Positions 58,832 through 64,000 of a stretch of DNA of 64,000 nt are shown here, one piece after another. Origin of the DNA: Sporosarcina sp. JAI121 (GTDB lineage: Bacteria; Bacillota; Bacilli; Bacillales_A; Planococcaceae); contig NZ_JACCCL010000001.1 in assembly GCF_013408665.1 (NCBI RefSeq), forward strand, positions 62,001 to 126,000, read 5' to 3'. The translations under genes were made by a program, and so were the position numbers. Below the pieces are notes generated by a model. That model did not search any database. It was not told the origin of the DNA and was given only the letters and a program-made list of their open reading frames with translations. How positions within the stretch are numbered: the first letter of the stretch is position 1; every line of letters begins with the position of its first letter.

Positions 58832-59704
58832 ATGACTTATTGTTCCTCCATGTACAGACCATTAGAACGGGTGATTATTAAGCATCCAAATGAAGCTTTC
58901 TTAAATCAAGCCCATCTAGAGAAGGAATGGAAAAGGTTCAATTATCATGAAGAACCGAATTTTGAAGAGGCGGTTCGTGAATTTTCAGATTTCATTGCCA
59001 TTCTAGAAAAACATGTTTCGCAGATTGATTATTTACCGGTGTCGTCCGAAGTAGGAATGGATTCGTTATATGCACATGACCCGGTGAAATTTACGCCTGC
59101 AGGTGCAATCATATTGAAATCCGGTAAAGAGCTAAGACAGCCTGAAGCCGCTGTGTATAAAAAATTCCTTACGGAAAAAGACATACCGATTGTCGGTGAA
59201 TTAACAGGGGACGCAGTTTCAGATGGCGGCGACATCGTTTGGTTGGACGACAAGACGCTTGTTGTAGGCCGTGGATACCGGACGAATGACGAGGCTATCC
59301 GACAATTAAAAGAAATAACAGCACCTTTCGTCAATGATTTCATAGTTGTCCAACTACCGCATGATCAAGGCGAGGCGGAATGTCTCCACTTAATGTCATT
59401 CATCAGCATGGTCGATCGTGATTTAGCTGTCGTGCATTCACGCCTTATGCCGGTATTTTTCCGTCAGTTGCTAATTGAAAAGGGAATACAGCTTATTGAA
59501 GTGCCGGAGGACGAATATCACAATCTGGGGTGTAATGTATTGGCACTTGCACCGCGTGTTTGTGTACTAGTGAATGGAAACGTTTCCACGAAACAGCAGC
59601 TTCTTGACGCTGGGGCCACAGTCTATGAATACAAAGGCGAAGAAATAAGTGTAAAAGGGACGGGCGGGCCTACATGCCTGACAAGTCCTGTTATAAGAAA
59701 CTAA
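58832..59704 (+). CDS. Dimethylarginine dimethylaminohydrolase-family protein 1 (long type)
   Basis: A 290-residue enzyme of the guanidino-modifying (amidinotransferase/DDAH) superfamily with the fivefold pseudosymmetric propeller fold. The catalytic residues are His186 in GEAECLHLMSF and Cys282 in GGPTCLTSP. The acidic guanidine-binding residues lie in AHDPVKF and SDGGDIVW. It probably hydrolyses a guanidino group to a ureido product, for example methylarginines to citrulline plus methylamine. It is first gene after the tandem operators. The second DDAH-type gene follows after 20 bases. Arginine deiminase or amidinotransferase activity remains possible. Confidence 0.85.
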   Translation: MTYCSSMYRPLERVIIKHPNEAFLNQAHLEKEWKRFNYHEEPNFEEAVREFSDFIAILEKHVSQIDYLPVSSEVGMDSLYAHDPVKFTPAGAIILKSGKELRQPEAAVYKKFLTEKDIPIVGELTGDAVSDGGDIVWLDDKTLVVGRGYRTNDEAIRQLKEITAPFVNDFIVVQLPHDQGEAECLHLMSFISMVDRDLAVVHSRLMPVFFRQLLIEKGIQLIEVPEDEYHNLGCNVLALAPRVCVLVNGNVSTKQQLLDAGATVYEYKGEEISVKGTGGPTCLTSPVIRN

Positions 59705-59724
59705 ATTATAGGGAGTGTACAGAA

Positions 59725-60486
59725 ATGTTTAAAAATGTAATCGCGAAAACGCCAGGTAAAAGCTATTTGAATGGATTGACAACGTCAGATCTTGGGAAAC
59801 CGGTATTTGAAAAGTTGTTGGAGCAACATGATCACTATATTAAAGCTTTGGAACAATGCGGTGTTGCTGTTACACATCTTCCTGCGAGTGAGGAATTCCC
59901 TGACTCGACATTTGTGGAAGATGCCGCCGTGTTGACACCGGATTTCGCGGTCATTACAAACCCGGGGGCAGACTCACGTAATGGGGAAATCATAGAAATC
60001 GAAGCTACCCTAAAAGAATTTTATAAGAAAATCCATTATATAAAATCGCCGGGAACGCTTGACGGCGGCGATATTCTCCAAGCGGAAGACCACTTCTATA
60101 TCGGGATTTCCGAACGGACAAATGAAGAAGGGGCACTTCAATTAAAAGAGATTTTGGAAACAGAAGGTTTTAAAGCGACGATTATCCCATTGAAGCAGTT
60201 TTTCCATCTTAAAACCGGAATTGCTTATTTGGGAGATAACAGGATGGTCGTTGCAGGGGAGTTTGTGGATCATCCCGCATTCGATTCATATGACAAAATT
60301 GTTATTGGCAAAGAAGACGAATACTCCGCAAACTGCATTCGCGTCAATGATTATGTCATTATCCCAAAAGGATACGAGGAAACAAAGCGGAAATTGAACG
60401 AAGCAGGCTATGAAACAATTGAACTCGACATGTCCGAAGTCCAAAAGCATGACGGGGGATTGAGCTGTCTATCATTACGATTCTGA
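59725..60486 (+). CDS. Dimethylargininase (DDAH, bacterial short type)
   Basis: A 253-residue enzyme that should turn dimethyl- or monomethylarginine into citrulline and methylated amine. The nucleophile Cys248 in GGLSCLSLRF and His161 in FFHLKTGIAYLG fall where Pseudomonas aeruginosa DDAH has Cys249 and His162, and length agrees (254 there). FPDSTFVEDAAVLTPDFAVI and LDGGDILQ carry the substrate-binding acids. The ATG at 59725 follows GGGAG. An upstream in-frame start at 59674 would overlap the end of the previous gene and is unlikely. It shares little sequence with its neighbour, so this is no recent duplication. Confidence 0.9.
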   Translation: MFKNVIAKTPGKSYLNGLTTSDLGKPVFEKLLEQHDHYIKALEQCGVAVTHLPASEEFPDSTFVEDAAVLTPDFAVITNPGADSRNGEIIEIEATLKEFYKKIHYIKSPGTLDGGDILQAEDHFYIGISERTNEEGALQLKEILETEGFKATIIPLKQFFHLKTGIAYLGDNRMVVAGEFVDHPAFDSYDKIVIGKEDEYSANCIRVNDYVIIPKGYEETKRKLNEAGYETIELDMSEVQKHDGGLSCLSLRF

Positions 60487-60521
60487 TTGTTGTTAAATAT
60501 AGTATTTAATATGGCGTTTAT

Positions 60522-60568
60522 CTAAGCGGAAGGCATCCCGAAAGCGCAGAAGCGTAATTGAAGGAAAA
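60522..60568 (+). repeat. Intergenic repeat family, copy 6 (ends joined)
   Basis: CTAAGCG of the left end is joined to GAAGGCATCCC, AAAGCGCAGAAGCG and TAATTGAAGG of the right end, as if the middle had been deleted. It lies between the DDAH gene and the permease gene within one operon. Confidence 0.65.
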
Positions 60569-60610
60569 CTTATATAGAAAAATTAATAGGGGAAACAGGG
60601 AGGAAATCAC

Positions 60611-62029
60611 ATGCCGAACAATGGGGAACAACCGCAAGACAATCTGTTGAAACGTTCCATGAAAAGTCGCCATTTGTTTATGCTATCTCTCGGAGGCGTA
60701 ATTGGAACCGGTCTGTTTTTAAATGCCGGTTACACAATCAATCAGTCAGGGGCAGGCGGGGCCCTGCTCGGTTACTTATTCGGCGGTCTGATTTTGTATA
60801 TGGTCATGGTTTGTCTTGGGGAACTGGCTGTTCATATGCCGGTGACGGGCTCCTTCCAGACCTATGCAACACGATACATCAGTCCTTCGGCAGGATTTTC
60901 ACTTGGATGGATGTATTTTGTAGGTTCTGCCGCTACTGCAGGAGTGGAATTTACTGCAGCTGGAATCCTGATGCAACATTGGTTCCCGAACACGCCGATT
61001 TGGATTTGGTGTTTGGTATTTATGGTTCTTCTATTCTCGTTGAATGCATTGTCTACGAGGGGGTTTGCGGAAGCTGAATTCTGGTTCGCTGGCATTAAAG
61101 TTGTCGCGGTGATTTTTTTCATCATCATCGGATTTGCAGCGATTTTCGGTTTTATCCCAATGGAAGGGCGTGCAACTCCGTTTTTGGGAAATCTGGCTCC
61201 TACGGGATTGTTCCCCGCAGGGATTGCAATTGTATTCGTAACAATGATGAATGTCATTTTCTCCTATCAAGGTTCGGAATTGGTTGGAATTGCAGCGGGA
61301 GAAACGGAAAACCCTGAAAAGAATATTCCAAAAGCAATTCGTACGATACTTGTCAGGATTGTTGTCTTCTATATCGCTTCAATTATTGTATTATCGGCCA
61401 TTTTTCCAGCATCGGAACTTGGATTACTCGCAAGCCCATTTGTCACGCTAATGGAGATTTCGGGTGTGCCGTATGCTGCTGGCATCATGAACTTTGTCAT
61501 TTTAACAGCGATTTTGTCAGTGGGAAATTCGTGTCTATATGCTTCGACTCGTCTGCTTTGGGCAATGGCGAATGAAGGGATGGCCCCTAAAGTGTTCGGA
61601 CGCCTTTCGAAACGGAAAGTTCCACTTATGGCTTTGCTCTTTACAATGTCATTCTCTCTTTTGTCTTTATTGACAAGCGTGATGGAGGCGGATGCGGTAT
61701 TCATTTTGTTGATGTCGATCGCAGGTATTTCTGTCACGATATCATGGATGGGGATTGCCTTATCACAGCTCATGTTCCGTCGTAGGTATTTAACGGCGGG
61801 AGGGAGATTGGAGGACCTGAAATACAAAGTTCCTTTCTATCCCTTTGTTCCATTGTTCTGTATTGCATTTTGTCTATTGATTCTTGTCTTTTTGGCGTTC
61901 GATCCAACGCAGCGCATCGGTCTGTACTACGGTGTAGGTTTCTTCGTCTCATGCATGCTGTTTTACAAGATAAGGTTGGAAAAGACAAATAAAGTTGTTC
62001 TGGGCGTTGACGTGAAACCAGTTGAGTAA
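60611..62029 (+). CDS. Amino acid permease (APC superfamily, AAT type)
   Basis: A 472-residue, 12-helix carrier. SRHLFMLSLGGVIGTGLFLN, MPVTGSFQTYATRYISPSAG, the SYQGSELVGIAAGETENPEK stretch and NFVILTAILSVGNSCLYAST are the family features. It is of the group that includes RocC/RocE, LysP and S-methylmethionine permeases. Its place between two arginine-modifying enzymes and RocB suggests uptake of arginine-like or methylated arginine-like compounds. AGGGAGGAAATCAC precedes the ATG. Sequence alone does not settle the substrate. Confidence 0.88.
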   Translation: MPNNGEQPQDNLLKRSMKSRHLFMLSLGGVIGTGLFLNAGYTINQSGAGGALLGYLFGGLILYMVMVCLGELAVHMPVTGSFQTYATRYISPSAGFSLGWMYFVGSAATAGVEFTAAGILMQHWFPNTPIWIWCLVFMVLLFSLNALSTRGFAEAEFWFAGIKVVAVIFFIIIGFAAIFGFIPMEGRATPFLGNLAPTGLFPAGIAIVFVTMMNVIFSYQGSELVGIAAGETENPEKNIPKAIRTILVRIVVFYIASIIVLSAIFPASELGLLASPFVTLMEISGVPYAAGIMNFVILTAILSVGNSCLYASTRLLWAMANEGMAPKVFGRLSKRKVPLMALLFTMSFSLLSLLTSVMEADAVFILLMSIAGISVTISWMGIALSQLMFRRRYLTAGGRLEDLKYKVPFYPFVPLFCIAFCLLILVFLAFDPTQRIGLYYGVGFFVSCMLFYKIRLEKTNKVVLGVDVKPVE

Positions 62030-62041
62030 AGGAGAATTAAT

Positions 62042-63679
62042 ATGAATGAACTATTATGGGGAACACCCTCTACACTTCGTGAACTGTTATGCGAGCTTGT
62101 AAGCTGGGATAGCCGCACATTAACAAAGGGAGAGCGTACATTTGCACCGAAAGTAGCCGAGAAGTTGAAAGAGCTGGACTATTTTCGTGATCAGCCGGGC
62201 CACTTGGAACTGCATGATGCGGGTTTAGGACGGCAACTCGTCACAGCTCTTTATAAACACCCGGAAGCAACAGAAACAATAGTGCTTATCAGTCACTTCG
62301 ATACAGTCTGGACAGAAGAATATGGTGTGTTGGAACCGCTTGCTTTTCATCCAGAAGAGCTCACAAAAAAATTGATGGAGCCTGCGCATAATGCCGATCT
62401 TCCGGAAGCTGTCCGCATCGATTTGGAAACGGGGAAATACCTGTTTGGCCGCGGTACGATGGATATGAAGATGGGGCTTGCGCTTCATATGCAACTCATC
62501 GAAAAAGCGAGTGTCGAAAAATGGCCGATCAATTTGTTACTAACAACTGTTCCGGATGAAGAAGTGAACTCAGCGGGTATGCGTGCTGCGGTGACTGAAC
62601 TCGTCCGTATACGTGAAGAACAAGGTTTGACTTATAAACTGTTCTTAAATGGGGAGCCGTCATTTTCGCAAAATCCGACAGATATCGAAGAGTACATTTA
62701 CTCGGGTACCATCGGAAAAATTATGCCTGCCGCGTTGTTTTACGGAAAAGAAACACATGTGGGTGAACCGTTGAAAGGCATGACAGCGAATTTTATCTCC
62801 TCATTCCTGACGCAGCGTATGGAGTGGAACGAGTTGTTCCGTGAAACAGATCTCGGCGAAACAACGCCGTTGCCGGTTTCACTACAACAAAAAGATTTGA
62901 AGTTACAATATTCTACACAAACACCTTACCGTGCAGTTGCACTTTACAACGTTTTTCTATTTAAGCGTACTGCGACCGAAGTGATGGATCTATTCGAGCG
63001 AGTGGCAAATGAAGCGATGGACGCTTGCAATGACAGATACAAAATCATTTGTGATCGGGAACAAGTGACGGGTGTCGGGGAAGTGAAAGTGTTGCGCTAC
63101 GAGCAGTTGCTTGAACATGCCGTGCGAAAGTTGGGGCTGGAGGAAGTCAAACGCCTAAAACAAGAAACGCTCACTAACGATGAGTGGGACGATCGTGAAA
63201 AGTCGCTTCGCATCGTTGACACGCTTATGATTCAATGCCAGGAACTTGCGCCGGCGACAGTACTTCTGTACGCACCGCCGTACTATCCTGCAGTCAATAC
63301 ATCGAATGATCCGCTCGTCAAACAGTCCATTGAATTAATGAAGAAAACAGCGAAGACATTCGGCAATGAAGTCGAGCAAATCCATTATTTCAACGGTATC
63401 TGCGACCTGAGCTACGTCAACTATGAAGATGACGCAAACGGCTGGGCTGCGTTCGAAAGCAATACACCGGTATGGGGCGATACGTACAGCGTACCATTCA
63501 CTGAGATGGCACAGTTGAAAGCGCCGGTACTCAACGTAGGACCATTCGGGAAAGATGCACATCAACGGACGGAACGATTACACGTTGACAGCGCTTTTGT
63601 TGAAATGCCGGTCATGCTAGAGACGCTTGTGAAGAGTATGTATGTCGTGAATGAAAGCCTGGAAACGTGTGTAGGCTAA
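62042..63679 (+). CDS. rocB: RocB-like arginine-utilisation protein (M20 family)
   Basis: A 545-residue protein of the M20 peptidase superfamily that matches B. subtilis RocB in length and pattern. Metal motifs are seen: SHFDTVWTEEYG, FGRGTMDMKMGLALH and TVPDEEVNSAGMRAA. LLYAPPYYPAVNT and a C-terminal VGPFGKDAHQRTERLHVDSA are RocB-typical. RocB takes part in arginine, ornithine or citrulline use, but its reaction has never been settled. Here it closes an operon with two dimethylargininase-type genes, which argues for a ureido or acyl intermediate such as citrulline as its substrate. AAAGGAG precedes the ATG. Confidence 0.9.
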   Translation: MNELLWGTPSTLRELLCELVSWDSRTLTKGERTFAPKVAEKLKELDYFRDQPGHLELHDAGLGRQLVTALYKHPEATETIVLISHFDTVWTEEYGVLEPLAFHPEELTKKLMEPAHNADLPEAVRIDLETGKYLFGRGTMDMKMGLALHMQLIEKASVEKWPINLLLTTVPDEEVNSAGMRAAVTELVRIREEQGLTYKLFLNGEPSFSQNPTDIEEYIYSGTIGKIMPAALFYGKETHVGEPLKGMTANFISSFLTQRMEWNELFRETDLGETTPLPVSLQQKDLKLQYSTQTPYRAVALYNVFLFKRTATEVMDLFERVANEAMDACNDRYKIICDREQVTGVGEVKVLRYEQLLEHAVRKLGLEEVKRLKQETLTNDEWDDREKSLRIVDTLMIQCQELAPATVLLYAPPYYPAVNTSNDPLVKQSIELMKKTAKTFGNEVEQIHYFNGICDLSYVNYEDDANGWAAFESNTPVWGDTYSVPFTEMAQLKAPVLNVGPFGKDAHQRTERLHVDSAFVEMPVMLETLVKSMYVVNESLETCVG

Positions 63680-63692
63680 AATAATTGAAAAG

Positions 63693-63727
63693 TGGAGACC
63701 TTCGTAATGGCGAGGGTCTCCTTTTTT
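63693..63727 (+). terminator. Terminator of the dimethylargininase-rocB operon
   Basis: GGAGACC-TTCG pairs with CGA-GGGTCTCC and is followed by seven Ts. The next 120 bases show nothing recognisable. Confidence 0.92.
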
Positions 63728-63850
63728 TGCATTAACCCATCTATGTACGGTCTGCACTTACTATGATAAGTCAAGATCTCCCTGCCATGTATAGAAAAGT
63801 CTTACTAGGATTACTTTTTGTATCTAACATTTTTTTGTTATATGGGGTTC

Positions 63851-64000
63851 CTATCCATAGCTGGATTGTTGAAACTTGCATTTACTAATCACGACGCCAT
63901 TTTCACCCGTACAACTACCTCCGATCTCAATTGCACGCACTGGTTCAAATGGTGGGTGGGAAGACTCATCTTTATTATGCCGATATAATTCAGTCTCACT
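63851..64000 (-). pseudogene. Possible FAD-linked oxidase (GlcD/D-lactate dehydrogenase type) remnant, cut by window edge
   Basis: The minus strand is open from the window edge to a TAG at 63851-63853 (49 residues visible). RAIEIGGSCTGENGVVISK resembles the C-terminal motif ALxxGGTCTGEHGVGxxK of FAD-linked oxidases. The histidine of GEHG is Asn here, and the frame stops at KFQQSSYG, where intact proteins continue for about 30 residues with a DPNxxxNPGK end. No such continuation is found in other frames. I read it as the tail of a decayed gene. It is a short match, so the call is tentative. Confidence 0.4.

Overview
The window looks like the chromosome of a moderately low-GC, spore-forming Firmicute of the order Bacillales. 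The closest match I can suggest is a Sporosarcina-like member of the Planococcaceae. This rests on a complete liaIH-liaFSR block, a YjcZ-type sporulation peptide behind a SigE-like promoter, S-box and preQ1-I riboswitches, a RocB homologue, catabolite-response (cre) sites and strong AGGAGG-type ribosome binding sites. I see no rRNA, tRNA, CRISPR array, prophage or complete insertion sequence. The genus is an inference.

Region by region: (1) 1-2.4 kb holds an EmrE-like efflux gene cut by the window edge, pepT, a 5'-truncated YeiH-type exporter remnant and a DUF2187 protein. (2) 2.7-6.8 kb is a reactive-sulfur detoxification operon of the yrkD-J/cst type: the persulfide-sensing repressor CstR, a DsrE-like protein, a rhodanese, a TusA-rhodanese fusion, a rhodanese-MBL persulfide dioxygenase, TusA and a TauE exporter. 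Three copies of one operator geometry lie in it. (3) 7.1-31 kb is a large catabolic region: a P1-family aminopeptidase, GabP, and an operon with an M20 deacylase, D-malate-type dehydrogenase, SDR, aldehyde dehydrogenase, sodium symporter, ureidopropionase-like hydrolase, amidohydrolase and C45 Ntn hydrolase. A PucR regulator follows, then two tandem sets of CoA-acylating semialdehyde dehydrogenase plus omega-aminotransferase and a second symporter. Its enzymes match, step for step, a route for breaking down pantothenate (pantoyl-beta-alanine) or a related N-acyl-beta-alanine. That is the most exciting hypothesis here. (4) 31-38.8 kb has PlsY, a SAM-riboswitch metY-metX-hom operon, a betaine transporter, an excisionase-type DNA-binding protein, a preQ1-riboswitch-controlled QueT and an EamA exporter.

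(5) 38.8-49.5 kb contains a palindrome cluster, a two-component system with an overlooked 58-codon membrane ORF between its two genes, a K+ channel, a CPBP protease, the YjcZ peptide, a DinB-like protein and the Lia envelope-stress genes. (6) 49.6-55.5 kb is a five-gene acyl-CoA degradation operon. (7) 55.5-57.5 kb has a cluster of seven DnaA boxes followed by DedA (UptA-like) and UppP, both tied to undecaprenyl-phosphate recycling. (8) 57.9-63.7 kb is an IclR-controlled operon with two dimethylargininase-family enzymes, an amino acid permease and RocB, probably for methylated arginine or a related guanidino compound. The window ends in a fragment that resembles a decayed FAD-linked oxidase.

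A structured intergenic repeat family recurs in at least six copies or fragments (8.3, 25.4, 57.6, 57.8, 57.9 and 60.5 kb). A GACAAAGTGTRA motif recurs upstream of three transcription units in the beta-alanine region and may be the PucR-family regulator's site.
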